NCBI GenBank assembly: GCA_026874595.1
Contig: CM049313.1
Location: 18,039,508-18,103,507 of the forward strand
Length of the DNA stretch: 64,000 nucleotides
Direction of reading: 5' to 3'
Origin: Sipunculus nudus
Lineage: Eukaryota; Annelida; Sipuncula; Golfingiida; Sipunculidae
Below are positions 25,933 to 38,262 of the stretch, one piece after another (positions within the stretch are counted from its first letter, which is position 1; the number at the start of each line of letters is the position of its first letter). A program made the translations under genes and the position numbers. Below the pieces are notes generated by a model. The model was not told where the DNA came from. It did not search any database and saw only the letters and a list, made by a program, of their open reading frames with translations.

Positions 25933-26973
25933 ATGTGCTGTAAAAAAGGATTTACGCTAAAGGCATTTTTTATTTTTCTTCTTCCATTGAGTTTACTCTT
26001 CCCCGTGGTCTGGTTTGTTCGTGGGAATTTTGGAAGGAATAGGGTATCCAGGGGGATTTTGCCATCCTGTGGAATTAATAATTCAGAATGCGAACGGTTA
26101 CAGCGGACCTTTGAAACGTGGCCGGAAACGAAACCAAGAGCAGCCATTTACATTCTGACTCGAGTTAATCGAAAAAAGAGCATACAGGAGACGCTGAAGA
26201 CGATAGACACAAACTTCAACGACTGTTTCCGATACCCAATAATAATATTCCATGAACCTGACTTTAGGAGTTTTATACCATCGATCAGAAATTCATCAAA
26301 TTCAGATTTGTACTTTCAAGAAGTCGACTTTAATATACCAAGCTTCTTGCCGCCAAGATCCGATTGGCCCTGGTCACAATGCCGGTCCAGAGAAGGCTAC
26401 AAACATATGTGTCGATTTCATTCGAAATTAGTTAATGAAATGCCTATTATACAAAATCTGGAATACTATTGGCGCCTTGATGACGAATCGCGATTGCTTG
26501 ACCCGATAACATATGACGTATTTCAACAAATGCGCACGCACGATATACAGTATGGATACAGATTTATTTTCAGAGATAGCGGGCGTTGCTGTTGGGGACT
26601 GTGGGACGCAGCAAAGATGCATATAAAGAAAAAAAATATTGAGCCCACATTTTTTAATAGTTGGCCGGAACTTCAAACATATTACAACAATTTTGAAATT
26701 TCAAAGGTGAGTCTTTGGACCCATCAAAGATATAAAGACTATATTGAGCATATTGATAAACAAGGTGGTATCTATTATTTCAGGTGGGGTGACGCTCCTA
26801 TAAAAACGATAGCAGTCACTATGTTCGTGCCTAAAAATAAAGTCTACTTTTTTAATGACATTGGTTATCGACATCAAAGGTTCATAGAACGAAATAATTC
26901 AACAATGAACAGCACGACTTACATTGAGAGTTGCAGAAAATCTAAGAATGTTACCGCATATCCTCGATCATAG
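25933..26973 (+). CDS. Glycosyltransferase family 15 protein (Kre2/Mnt1-like alpha-1,2-mannosyltransferase family)
   Basis: A type II membrane glycosyltransferase, presumably Golgi-resident and using GDP-mannose, as characterised fungal family members do. I place the start at 25,933. This gives a short basic tail (MCCKKGFTLK), a membrane anchor at residues 11-29 and a lumenal catalytic domain, and the ATG lies 33 bases after a good splice acceptor. The open frame extends upstream to 25,795 through what looks like intron. Family motifs in order are RAAIYILTR (69-77), YPIIIFHEPDF (101-111), YKHMCRF (156-162), YYWRLDDESRLL (178-189, the place of the fungal YWRVEPD motif), YGY (207-209), NNFEIS (252-257), GGIYYFRWGDAPIKTIA (278-294) and VYFFNDIGYRHQ (304-315). 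At 346 residues it is shorter than yeast Kre2 (about 440), mainly in the stem. Several N-glycosylation sequons cluster near the C terminus. The EPD acidic motif is replaced by DDE, so metal or substrate handling may differ. Family membership is secure, but donor and acceptor are inferred. Confidence 0.93.
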   Translation: MCCKKGFTLKAFFIFLLPLSLLFPVVWFVRGNFGRNRVSRGILPSCGINNSECERLQRTFETWPETKPRAAIYILTRVNRKKSIQETLKTIDTNFNDCFRYPIIIFHEPDFRSFIPSIRNSSNSDLYFQEVDFNIPSFLPPRSDWPWSQCRSREGYKHMCRFHSKLVNEMPIIQNLEYYWRLDDESRLLDPITYDVFQQMRTHDIQYGYRFIFRDSGRCCWGLWDAAKMHIKKKNIEPTFFNSWPELQTYYNNFEISKVSLWTHQRYKDYIEHIDKQGGIYYFRWGDAPIKTIAVTMFVPKNKVYFFNDIGYRHQRFIERNNSTMNSTTYIESCRKSKNVTAYPRS

Positions 26974-27173
26974 ATGTGATCCTTGTCAAGAATTCCCCTG
27001 AACAAGTGTTTATAACTGGACGTTAATTGATTCTCTTGTGACACAGAGGCTCCGTACCCGAAATTGCCAGTAGATACATGAAGTAACTTTAAACAAGAAA
27101 AATGTTGCCTTGTCCTGCAAAGAAAAAAAAAGAATGTAAGTCGGATTTCAATACTGTATTTGGTTGAATACTT

Positions 27174-27179
27174 AATAAA
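27174..27179 (+). terminator. Candidate polyadenylation signal for the GT15 gene
   Basis: An AATAAA hexamer about 200 bases after the stop codon, in an AT-rich stretch. It is the first canonical hexamer downstream of the gene. Confidence 0.5.
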
Positions 27180-28249
27180 ATCGAAAACATTTTTATTAGC
27201 TGTGTGTATTTGTGTTAAATTGTCAAGATTTGGATTGGACTGATGTGTTTTATTCATTTATTTTTTTTTGGGGGGGGGGGGATATAAAAGCCCCTTTTTA
27301 ACTATGCCTGTTTTAATAGCTATGTCTACTGTTGATTTAAGATTGTTACCCATCCTATAACTGCTTCTAGAACTTTGCTGTGTTGCCTTCTTATTCATAT
27401 GTGCCATAGCTGAGCATGACAAAGCTTTTCTCCAGCTATCCCTACAGTGCGGATGCAATGTTTTTATAAATATGTAGCTCTTATAAACTATTCCCGTCGT
27501 ACTTACAGCATACAGCGTAGGGGGATTTAATGCTGCACATTCAGTGACTAATATGCTTTATGTGAGAACACCTAATGTCTTTTCGGAGTTTTCGAAATGT
27601 TTTGGTTTGTCATATATATGTTTTATTTGGGTTCAGTCTTTTCTCCAGGCGTTCCATAAGTCTCTAATCAGTCACGCTAGGCTAGCCTTGGGTCCAACTT
27701 TGTGCGTAGCAAACTTTGGACCAAACATATGTCCTGAATTATGTTTAAAGGACAGAGTAACGTTCTCGAAGAATCTCCAAACATAATTTTCCTTTAAGGT
27801 TATACGGTGTGCTGCTTACAGCACCTACGCCTACACCTATTAGCTAATATATTCCAAGTGCTAATGTCCTAAAGGCCAAATGTCATAATAAACGACCAAA
27901 TATTGAACTGTGATATAACTGTTAATATGATTTCATGAATGTGAACTAACTTTCAACAGGTTTATTTATTCTATTTATTCGGATGTCTTGACATCAATCC
28001 AAACCAAATTTAGGTAAATTACGAAACAATCGAGGTTCGGAAATCTGAGATCATCTGTAAATTTCAACTTGGATATAGAGCTGTTCCTATCGCATAAAAT
28101 TCCCTACCTAGAAATCAGAGGATAAGCTATATATGACTTCACTGATACAACTATTGTTCATATTTCAGCTAATCCATCTTTACGGCTCTGTGATATTGCC
28201 GTATGATTATATTTAAAGTATGTATTTGGAATATAATAAATGCTTCATC

Positions 28250-31200
28250 GAAGAAACCTTGTCGTATTGTATTATTGTTTTGGTTAAATTGATTTTGGTA
28301 TATTCTTCTCCATACTAAACCTTTTTACAACCAGTATGGTCCTTTCCTCTCTATATATTTGAAACAAAATCAGCATTTGTTCAAGACTAGATCCCCAGCT
28401 TTATTTGGCCTGATAAAATTTACCATGCAGTTCCAGCACAAGACTATCAATTATCTAAGACCACATGATAGTATCAGGTGACTGGTCGTGAAATGATGGA
28501 TGTGAGTGGTCCTAGGCCTACATGCCCACTCATAATTGTATGATATACATACGTAACCAGGATTTGTTTACAAGATTCTATTTCTTTCTAAGAAATATAA
28601 AGATAGGGTGGTATAAGAAGCGATTACCTTACATATTATACTTGGATTTTAACATGACGTATACGCAAGTGTATATTTTATCTTTATTTCGTCTTATAAA
28701 ATTCCATTCTATACATGAATATCAGAAGCTCGAATGAGGCAGTTATATAATGGCCTTCACTCTATCTCTCTCTCTCTCTCTAACCCAAAGCCTCTAACAT
28801 ACAAGCTAACATTGGGTTTGCTATTTTCTATTGGTCACAGTCAAACTTTTTACATATGCCACGGATAATACAAAAACTTAACCGAAAACAATGTCTGCGT
28901 ATATACCGACAACTGTCCCTCGAGTTGAATGACCAGCGTTGATCCTATATAATGAAGCTTATAATGATATTCATATAATGAAGCTTACTGCGTAAATATT
29001 ACCTATGTATAAAGACGTATGCTTTATTAATAATGAAAAACTGTCCACCAGTACAAAAAGGGCATGTATGTGACCATATATCCAGAACAGTTCAGTTTCA
29101 GAGATAAACTACTAATATTTACAATTCACATTCTAAAGCACACTCAGTATCAGACATTAAGATAAGGATTTCAATATGGGTAAAAAATGGGGTAAGGAAA
29201 CAAAAATGAGTATTTATCCGCATACTTTATCCGCATAGTATTAAAATGTGTTTTTTTTTAATTTCAATTAGAAATATTAGTTGTACAAGAAGAATGGATA
29301 AAATGTATAAAATGTATTGGCATATTCTGAGTGAAAATTGACAGAATGTCAGTGTTAATTTTTTACTAACAATATGAAACTGACGTCTTCTCGGTGAACG
29401 ATATTAAACGACGCAATAGACACGCCCCCGTTTTCACTGACCGGATGGCCTGTGAGTTAAATCGCCATTTCTCGTTTGTCTGACAGGATTTCTGCTGATT
29501 TCACACAGCAATCGCACCACAATGAAATAGCCTTAAGAAAAAAAATAGATATTTGAAAGATTATTTTCGGATAACTATAATAGTGACATTTAATTGAAAA
29601 TATCAGAAATTTATTTAAACATGCTGCTCTGTGAATATCTGTATCTCCTTTCCCAATGTCTTCTTGGGCCTGCGTCTCTCCCATTATGACTACCGGTATG
29701 TGAGCACTCAAACTGGCTGTTGTGTGTATGAATGTGTATTTAATTATTGAAAGAGCAGAATATGAACATTGGCTTCCGTTGGTTCTAAAATTACAGCCAG
29801 TATGTCAGATCAATGAATGATTTGCTTGCTCTCATGGGCGCAGAACACGACGGAGCGGCAATTCACCCGGCGGAGCTTAATTAGGTGGGAGCGCGGTACA
29901 ATACCCGATCATGGGCGGGACAAAAGGATAGGGCAAGAAAGATCGGAGACAGCTTGGCCAACGGTCTTTGATGTCCGAGTGCGCACTCCCAATAAACTTC
30001 TTGATTCGACTAAGTGACATTCTGAGAGGACGAGGAGTACTTGAGGAAAAGGGGGGGGGGGGGGCGCAGAGGACCATGCCCCCCCCCCCTTTGCTACGCT
30101 CCTGCACCACAGTTATAGAAGACAGATATTGTTGTTAACTCAACGTGCAGGTTCAGTATTTGTGAAGTTATACTTCGCGCTGCCAAAATGGCTTATCGTT
30201 AGTTCTCGGACCTTAAAGATGAACGGATCCACAGCTTCAACTAGTTTTGTTAACTTCGAATGAAACGGAGAAAAAGAACCCACATCATAACTTTATGAGA
30301 TTTCGGTGAGAGGATCCTTTTCTCAACTTAATTTTATTTAGTGTATTTGAAAATTTGGATCAATTGTTTAACCATTCAAAAATTACCAGGTGACTGATAA
30401 CAGGTAGCCATTATATTTATGTGTAAACTTATGTCAGAGTTATTTTTCTTGGAAATTAATGTATTTGTTGCAGGAGCAAGCAGAACCCTTAAATTATAAT
30501 AACAAATACTGCTGTTGTTATTTCATTCGAAAGGTTCCCTTCTGGTTTTGATATTTTGGCCTACGGACACTAGAGACTAACAAGCCTTGCTGACAGAGCA
30601 AGGGACTACAGTCCGGTTTATCAGTTCGCTTGCTTCTTGGCTCAACTTACCGGCTACATACGGTCAAAGACGGCAATTTATCAGTAACTAATGCTGTTGC
30701 AGCATACTGTGAATAGAAGGCCTGTGATGCAATCTGTTTTACTTTCAAGTTTTCGAACAGTCAACGAACCCATTGATCTGTTATGACAGGTTTATTAACC
30801 ATATCCTTGTACCTGCCACATTGTAATATAGTGTCACCTGAGAACTGTTTGACCATCTGCTAAATTGGACTTTCCCTTAACTTTCAAAATAATTATCAGA
30901 TTGCAAAGTCCCTGATTCCAGGTTACACTGTGTGGGGAGAGAACACTCCCTGCCTGCTGCTGAGATCTCGCTCCCGTGGATACATAGCTTTGGATAAAAC
31001 TACCTACCCGTCACCGGCTTTTGTGGTGTAGGGTACAGCATTGGGCTTAAAGATGCGAGATCGTGGTTTCTAATTTAGGCCGAGGCGGTGATATTTTTCA
31101 CGGTTGGCCCAACACAGGCTGAGAGCTCTGCAGTCATTATTGGCAGCCTGGGCCCATCAGTCGTGTTTCACTCACAGCAAGTGGACCTTTCATGGGTACC

Positions 31201-31300
31201 TTGCTGTTATCACCCAACAGATGGGCTGACACACACCAAGACCCGGCAGGTGTGGTGCCGCGAGCATGACTGACGCCAGGATTATGGCGGTTAATCCAAT
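28250..31300 (+). repeat. Amplified unit, copy C (truncated)
   Basis: It starts with the block shared with copy A at 7,180-7,560, passes through the 28,725-29,260 block, and then jumps at about 29,300 to sequence equivalent to 18,240 in copy B, so about 2.4 kb is deleted. It continues through 29,340-31,285 and ends just after the first SINE. No second SINE, promoter cassette or GT15 sequence is present. A run of G and a run of C (30,050-30,092) lie inside it. Confidence 0.8.
31012..31285 (+). mobile_element. tRNA-derived SINE, copy C
   Basis: It has the same head and body as the first SINE of copies A and B. The B box has decayed to GTGGTTTCTAATTTAGG. The recognisable duplication ends immediately after it. 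Confidence 0.72.
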
Positions 31301-33065
31301 TTAGTGTAGTCACATTTTCTATAAAATATAGCTGTCCACTGTTTAGCCAAATGAACCTCATCCGCGCATAGGCTATTTTACAAGATAAGTTGTATAACCG
31401 GAGGGTTTTTTTTCCATAATTAAATGGAGAACAACCAATTATCTATTTAAACATAATAGCAATACGGTGGCACTTTGTAAAATCCAAAATCACAGCTAAT
31501 ATTGGACCATTTATTGAGTTTTTCTAAACACCATTATATTGCCCATCATAAACATAGATTTAGTTGCCAGAGTTAGGCACCAGGAGACCTCTAACTGATA
31601 TTGCACATTTCAAGTAAAAAGAGTCATAAACGGCTGCCAAAGGGCCACTTAAATCAGGAGAATATTCATTTGAGTTATACGTCTATTAACATGCTAATGA
31701 TTCTTTAGGTCCCACATTCCACCTTTGCTGAACGAAACTAAATGTGTTTGGTTTTTTAAAAATTACAGTGGACCGGGCTTGATCACAGGCGTCAACATAA
31801 AAACAGTGTTGGATTCCGTGCATCGCCGGGCCACAACACCTGTCAAACAGGTGATGCTCTGGCTTACTTGGCTGAAAACATGTAACACATGTTCATGCTG
31901 GCTGATGCACTATGGTATCATGTCATTTCAGCTGAGACCCCTGGACTTATCATACAATCTGTTGTGACAGGTTCTAAAATGAATTTGCAATTGTCCATTG
32001 GCTGTAATATCCACCAAGCAGAGATGTAGCAAAGGACATGAAGGTCTATATATGGAGTAGTTTGGACTATTTTTTGTTAGGGATCTATTGCTTATATGCA
32101 AAATCAGACCTCCGATCACGCGGCCCATTTATTGTAAACAGACTTGGACTGTGTACACTCATGCACAAAACCACAACAAGATGTTAAGCAACTTGTATCG
32201 TTTTTGTATTTACAAATAAAAAAATCATCTGAAGTCTCAAAGAATAGGCATGTTATTCCTCCTTCTTATGTCCCTTTAAGTAATTAGGTCATGATGTCAT
32301 GCTAGTTATCCCAGTTTCATAACCCATATGTGTCACCTGTTTTTATATTTAAAAGGAATAGTATAATATTACTACGCACACTAGGACCTCGATTTTTCTC
32401 TTTTTTTCCGAAGTTTGGTTTTCTGAAATTTATATTGAGGATAAAATGTGGCTAAATTAATTATCAATATTCATCAGTAGCAATTAATCTGTACGTATTG
32501 GTATCTCTCATTCCTACAGTTATTAGTCATAAGAGAAACTTGTAAACTTTCAACTGTTTATGCATACAGCAATTTTCATGGCCTTTTACAATGCAAAGAT
32601 ATATGTTTTGTTCACTTATAGAAAATTATGGGCAACTTTGGCCAACCCATAGTGTCCTGAGTGACACCCATATGATGTAATGATGTAGAAGCATTCACAT
32701 GATGTATGCTCACCAGTAACAGTGGACTTATACTTTTTTGTAGAACCATCTATGATGCTGTATGCCGTATATTACTGAAAAATGAAAAAAACTATTCTAT
32801 ATATCTGTTAAAGAATGTTGTCCATCCCAGGAAAGAGTGGGGTGCTTATTCAGAGGGCGAGGCTGTGGAAGCCAAGTGTCCAGGATTGCCTGGAATATAC
32901 CAAACCATTGTGCTGAAAATATCAGGTGATGCATGTGCATGAGTTAGTTTTATCTAGGTTAATTTATCGCCTCTGACATCTAGTGTTTTGTTGTTATAAT
33001 AGTGAAAGACATCCCCAACTACCCCCGTATATATGTGCTGTGGGCTACTTAAGTAGCACCATCAT

Positions 33066-33070
<5 letters not shown>

Positions 33071-33104
<34 letters not shown>
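33071..33104. repeat. (TA)n microsatellite
   Basis: About 34 bases of alternating AT. Confidence 0.95.
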
Positions 33105-33107
<3 letters not shown>

Positions 33108-34969
33108 CTACCTGGTCTCATCAGTCAATCAGAACCCTTTCTTGCTTAATTGACCCTGGTTGGAGACTGGGATATATTACATATGCCCTGGCGTGATAGT
33201 ATAAAGTGGTGAGTACATTTATATAGCTCACATTATTGTATGTCTTTTATGTTGGCCTATATAGACGCAAAAATGAGCCAATTTATAAGATAAGATTCAC
33301 CATTTGAACAATTGGATAAGGAATGAGCATGTACATACTGGTATGTTGGTCCTTCCATGACATAAAGTAGGTGTATAACATTGATTTAGGAGTATTTCAA
33401 ATGGTTCTAGTTATTGTTGATACAGATGCAAACAATATATTGCCATCATTTAAATGTTAGGCGACCGACATGATTCACTCAGAAAATGCGTAAAACTTTA
33501 TATAGAAGTCCCAAATCCTGAATTGTCACTACAACTCGGCTATTGGTCCACATCAAAATACAATCAGAATTTAGTCTGGCCTAAACGTTGATCGGGATCT
33601 TGCCCAGCTAATATTTGTACCAGACCTTATTCGGCTTTATGGCCAGACTGTATCCCAATCGAAATCCTGACCAGTTCAAACTTGGTATGCACTATTAGTG
33701 GTGGGCTTTTTGTCCGCCTTTGCCCTTCACCCACTGCTGCCAGGTAGTTCCTACTAGTGTCGGACATGTACTGGTACTCTTAATTGAGTATATGCAGGCC
33801 TATAATTGTACAGGTACAAGAACCTGGTCCTAAACCTGATCAGTATTTATAATTTCTTTAATTGAATATAGTCCCAGTACAGTATAGTTCCTTTAAAAAA
33901 TGCTAATCATTGCTCATATTCTGTAACATAAACCTAAGAGGTACCATAACTTAATTTCTCTGACTTACAGCTGGATATCTATATTCAAGTTTCAATTCTG
34001 TAGCTATTTCTCGTACGGTAGGATTTATTTCTTAAGGAAACTGCCAAGTAACTACCAGGTAGGTACCCAGCTGATTACCTTGCATTGTGTAAACCTGCAA
34101 AAACCCAGATTTTGGGTTTTGTGTATGGAGAGATGAGCACGTAATTATCACTCAATCTATTTGTCTGCCGGTCATTTGTCTGCCCCTATGCAAGTGATTA
34201 TAAGCAACAGCACATAATGTTACAGATTTGTTTCTCATATGTCCACCGATTTTCCAATTCAATAAACTTTCATCTACAATGCCCCGTTTGTGATCATTGT
34301 TGAACAAACCTGATAAGTTATTTATAGAGAAAGTAGAAAAGGCTGAACACACTAACCTTGACAAGATATTTTTTCTCAGAGTCAAGGAAAAATCTGGACA
34401 AATGGCTGGATAATTATTCAGCACCCCAGTGTCAGCAAAAAATCCAAATGACAGTTCACTCCCCCAATGCACTAATTGCTGGTGCAACCAAAACAGCCCC
34501 TGAAGTCCAGAAGGAGGCAAAGATGGACATGTTTACAGTAATTGTTTTAAGTTTGTTGCCCATTTGCTCATTTTTGGGGGTATAGTATGAATTTATATCC
34601 TTGTTAAATTGTCTGTTTAATTTCAACCTTAAAATGCAGATGCTAAAACTGGTTGTGGAACTACCAGAATCAAGTGATAAAGCATCGTCAAAGAAAACCT
34701 GTATTCCTGTCTTGCATGTTCGATAATATTACATTATTTGTACCAGTACTGTAATAATTAAAATGTTTCCTTTACATTTGATACGCATATTGTTTCAAAC
34801 ACAATAGCATGCTTGAAAACTGGTGACCTTGAATGTCAATATAAAATATGTGGAATATAGGATTTTTGTGAACCTCCTAACTTTTGAAGACACTGCATAT
34901 GTTTCTGACACTGTATGTATCTGCTCACTTTTCATGTATTTTCCTCATGACATGATAGCTGTATTTAGG

Positions 34970-35105
34970 GGTAGGTACTACGTAGTCTAGTGTTTAAGGA
35001 GTTGGTTTTCGGAGCTGAAGGTCCTTGGTTCAAAAACCTGTAGGTGCCTCCATTGCATAATGGTGTACTCTCTTTGACCTCAAAGATTCACTCTCGTGTC
35101 TTGAC
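34970..35105 (+). mobile_element. Relic tRNA-derived SINE-like element
   Basis: An A-box-like TAGTCTAGTGTTTAAGG is followed by a B-box-like TTGGTTCAAAAACC. The outer bases GGTACTA and TAGGTGCC could pair as a partial acceptor stem. It differs from the SINEs in the amplified unit. The body downstream is short and undefined, so it may be a tRNA pseudogene instead. Confidence 0.45.
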
Positions 35106-35924
35106 GACGTGTTAAAGATTTGTTTTTTTATTTATCCTGACCCTTTGCTTATAAAAACCTGAAACCCAGAAGGATTAATAATGAAATAGCCTTCTTATCG
35201 TATCGAAACCTTCATCTTTATTCCATAGCCAACAAAAGTCGAGGGACCTGTCTATTATTAAAATATACCTGTATTTGATAATATTATAATCAGAGCAATA
35301 TCGTTTATGTGTTAATTAATTGTGAGGAGCTTAGAAATAATTCATGGAAAAAATGAAAGAATAATGTGGTTGGCCTTATATTTCCAAGGCTGAAATTTCG
35401 CGATTACTTCATTTTGAATGTTTTGCGAGGGTTTTATTTTTGCATTTGCACGAGAACTTATAAATTTTAATTAATTAAGTACAGTATGATTCGTATTTAT
35501 TTGAAAATAAGAATACATTCCACAATACCTTACATATTTCTGCTTCAGTCAATATATTTTTACATGCCAGTATGTCACAATCGGTGTATCCCAATTATTT
35601 AATAATAATTAATGCCCGTATGCAGTTGTGTAAATCCACAACCCCTTCCTGCTTATTTTAAATGATGAAGCATCCTATTCTCGAGGGTCTGATATTCTTA
35701 TATATTTCATATTCGAAGTTATTGTGAAATTAAAAGAATTGCAAATAAAAAGGCAACCACAGTATACTCTATATATATGCAAACTGCATTGCTGGTTTGC
35801 TTTTTTTTTGTTTTAGTTAAGCTGACTATAAGTCCATTGTCTGTTATCTGTCCATCCGTTTGTTAAACTAGCACATTTAAAACGGGAATTGATTGTAATA
35901 TTTGTTTTAGGAACTAAGAACACT

Positions 35925-38100
35925 GGAAAGTTAACAATTCCTTACTGAAAGATAATCATTACACAGAAAAATTAAAGAAAGTTATAATAGAATATACCAG
36001 AGATTAAGAATAGTGACCCGTCAAAAAGCATAGAGTATATCAAATATAAAAATAAGAGGATTTACAATTAAATATTCAAAAATAAAATCAAGATAATGAA
36101 GAAGAAAATTTGGAGCGAAAAGTGAAGAATTAGAATGTTAAATGAGTCAAACAGGAAATGAATCAGTAGTAAAAGAATATCAAGAAACAAAACAACACTT
36201 AGAGGAACATTACAATTATATTACTGAAAGAAATATAATTCTTTCCAGAGCACAGTGGCGAGAGGATTGGAAGAGAAATAGTACATACATTTTATAATTA
36301 AGAAAAAAGAAATTAACGCAAATATCATATAAGAACACTATTAATTGATGAAAACATTACAAAGTGATATCCTTAAAGAATTTACAATTTACCACATTTA
36401 GAAATTTTAAAAATCTGTTAATTTGAGTTATGCTGATTGTGAAAAATTTTCAAGATCCCAAAACTTTCAATTGAACAATCTTTACTATGTGATTGAGAAT
36501 TGTCTTTTACAGAAGCCTTAGATGTAGTAAATTCAATGCCATAAAAAAAACGCCTGGCAATGATGGTTTGACCAAAACAATTTATTAACAATTTTCCTCA
36601 GTAATAGGGATAAATTTAATAGTCTTTAAACTACAGCTACACTGTCGGTAAACTGACACCTAGCCAAAGACAAGCTATCATTTCTTTACTGGAGAAGCAA
36701 GTAGATAATAAAATATATTGTAAAGCTCTTGTTGAAAGAATAAAGAAAATATTACCTGATATTATATCTAATTAATAAAGTGCTTTTATCAAAGCAAGAT
36801 TTATTGGTGAACCAATCAGGTTAATTCATGATCTCATGCATTATTGTAAAAACTGGTATAATGTTCGCAGCAGATTTTGCTGCGCCTTTTGACTCAATTG
36901 ATCATGTATTTATGTTTTGTGTACTGAGGAAAATTGGATTTGGTGAAAATTTTATTTCATGGAAAAAGACTTTGATTACTAAATTAGAGAGTGCAATTTT
37001 TACTAATGAGGAGACCAGTCGTTATTTTTCAATAGAAAGAGGCACTCGGCATGGAGATCCGATGGATTGGTATATATTTATGTTTGTGCCTGAAGTTTCA
37101 GCACAATAAATTCGTACCAGTACAAATATCAGAGGTATCACAATTTCATTCATACAGCATAAAATGTTTGCCGACGATTCAACTTTCTTTCTAAAAGATG
37201 TAAATTCTTTTAAAGAGTTAGTAGAGGTTTTAAATACATTTTCACAATTTACCTCTCCTTTAGTAAAAACTGAAAATCAGAGTCGGCATGGCTGGGCAGG
37301 TATAGCAATAACCAGGACCAATCAGTGAAGTGTAAATGGGTCAATTTATATGCAAATGTTATAAGAATATTTGATATAAAAAATTTTATTCTACGGGGTA
37401 GTTGTATGGGGGGGGTTATTGTCCAGGGGGTAATTGTCAGGGGGTAATTGTCCGGGGGTTAATTGTCCGGGGGGTAGTTGTCCTAGAGCCCCTATGTCTT
37501 TATTAAGAATGTGTAATATGATATTGCACAGCTAATCTTTCAGAAATGTATATGAGACATAACTAGTATCAGAAAGATTAAATTGGATGAATACTTGAAT
37601 GTATTAATCCAGGAAAAAGCTTCTCAGCTATATATCTATATATATTATATATCACTGGACCGATACACCAAGGAATTCCAGTATAAAATTTTAAATAATT
37701 ATTTACCTGTCAATGCTCAGCTATATAAATGGAAATTAATAGGAAGTGATAGATGTGATTATTGTGACTTATATAAAGAATCAATATTTCACTTATTTAC
37801 ATACATGTGAAGAAACTGGTAAAGAAGTAAATAGAAGTAAATAACATAAATGTTCCTTTATTATGATTGATATTAGTGTATGTCTTATTGTCATGTTTCA
37901 TATTGAAAAACGTACCCTAGGTGGAAATTCAATAGTAGAGAGAATGTGCAGATAGAAATATGTTTAAGTGATTCCTTGTGTTGTTGTTGGTTTGATTTTG
38001 TCCATCAATTGTATGTGTGTATATTGTCTATTGTTCAATGTACATTGATGTTATTGTTGTTGATGTATATATAATGGAATAAAGAATTGTTAAAAAAAAA
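35925..38100 (+). mobile_element. L1/Tx1-like non-LTR retrotransposon, 5'-truncated and disrupted
   Basis: Translated fragments follow the order of an L1-type ORF2 downstream of the endonuclease. WKVNNSLLKDNHYTEKLK lies near 35,925, YQETKQHLEEHYNYITE near 36,180, a TPGNDGLTK segment near 36,550, and LTPSQRQAIISLLEK near 36,650. The RT core has FAADF.APFDSIDH and RGTRHGDP (36,828-37,060), then FADDSTFF at about 37,170, so the two catalytic aspartates remain. The ORF is broken by many stops and by an insertion of about 220 bases at 37,270-37,490. The C-terminal cysteine-rich segment (SDRCDYCDLYKESIFHLF, 37,745-37,798) precedes a 3' UTR with AATAAAG and an A tail at about 38,089-38,100. The element is dead. 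Confidence 0.88.
37395..37484 (+). repeat. G-tract minisatellite (GGGGGTAATTGTCC) inside the L1-like element
   Basis: Six runs of four to eight G are separated by 9-10 base spacers of the form TAATTGTCC or TAGTTGTCC, with a period of 14-17 bases. It interrupts the reverse transcriptase frame between the FADD region and the C-terminal part. The plus strand could in principle form a G-quadruplex. Confidence 0.9.
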
Positions 38101-38262
38101 AGAAGTATACAGAGCAGTAACACTGTGGACAGTTATGAAGATCTTTTGCACTGAAGAGATTTATAGAACTAGTGAACCTCTACCTGCAAAGCCAATGAAC
38201 AAGAAAAGCTATCCAATCCGTGGTGGGAAGGCTCCCAGAAAGAGGTTGGAGAATGTTATTGT
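38101..38262 (+). other. Exon-like segment ending at a consensus splice donor
   Basis: Directly after the L1 A tail, an open stretch reads TEEIYRTSEPLPAKPMNKK and then SYPIRGGKAPRKRLENVIV before GTGAGT at 38,263. Another frame carries SSNTVDSYEDLLH just upstream, as if one base were lost between them. I cannot name the protein. It may be a real exon of an unidentified plus-strand gene or a relic of one. Confidence 0.3.

Larger units (their letters stand above)
15366..28200 (+). repeat. Amplified GT15-bearing unit, copy B (carries the intact gene)
   Basis: This is the most complete copy. It contains blocks matching A throughout, plus an additional block at 17,120-19,200 that is shared with inverted copy D (63,500-61,400) and partly with C (29,320-30,310), but missing from A. 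A 680-bp insertion at 20,478-21,157 is unique to this copy. The 3' limit is uncertain. DNA downstream of GT15 at 27,605-27,700 is matched at 57,775-57,850 in copy E, and copy C begins near 28,250. Apart from the GT15 gene I recognise no coding sequence in it. Confidence 0.8.
31301..35924. other. Apparently single-copy interval with two or three weak exon-like segments
   Basis: No complete gene is recognised. Three plus-strand stretches look more like exons than the surrounding DNA. 31,767-31,850 follows a pyrimidine-rich AAAATTACAG and reads GPGLITGVNIKTVLDSV. The segment 32,815-32,926 reads WGAYSEGEAVEAKCPGLPG and ends at ATATCAG/GTGATG. The segment at 34,380-34,549 reads in part ALIAGATKTAPEVQKEAK. 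None matches a family that I can name, and the frames could be chance or the remains of a decayed gene. A relic tRNA-like element lies at 34,970-35,105 and a microsatellite at 33,071-33,104. Confidence 0.3.

Noticed and set aside
26700-26720. GGTGAGT inside the GT15 frame, considered as a splice donor
   Set aside because: The frame stays open and the downstream residues complete the family motifs (RWGDAP, DIGYRH), so no intron is needed.
34970-35105. Possible functional tRNA gene
   Set aside because: The T arm does not pair properly and the acceptor stem is incomplete, so I list it as a relic element.
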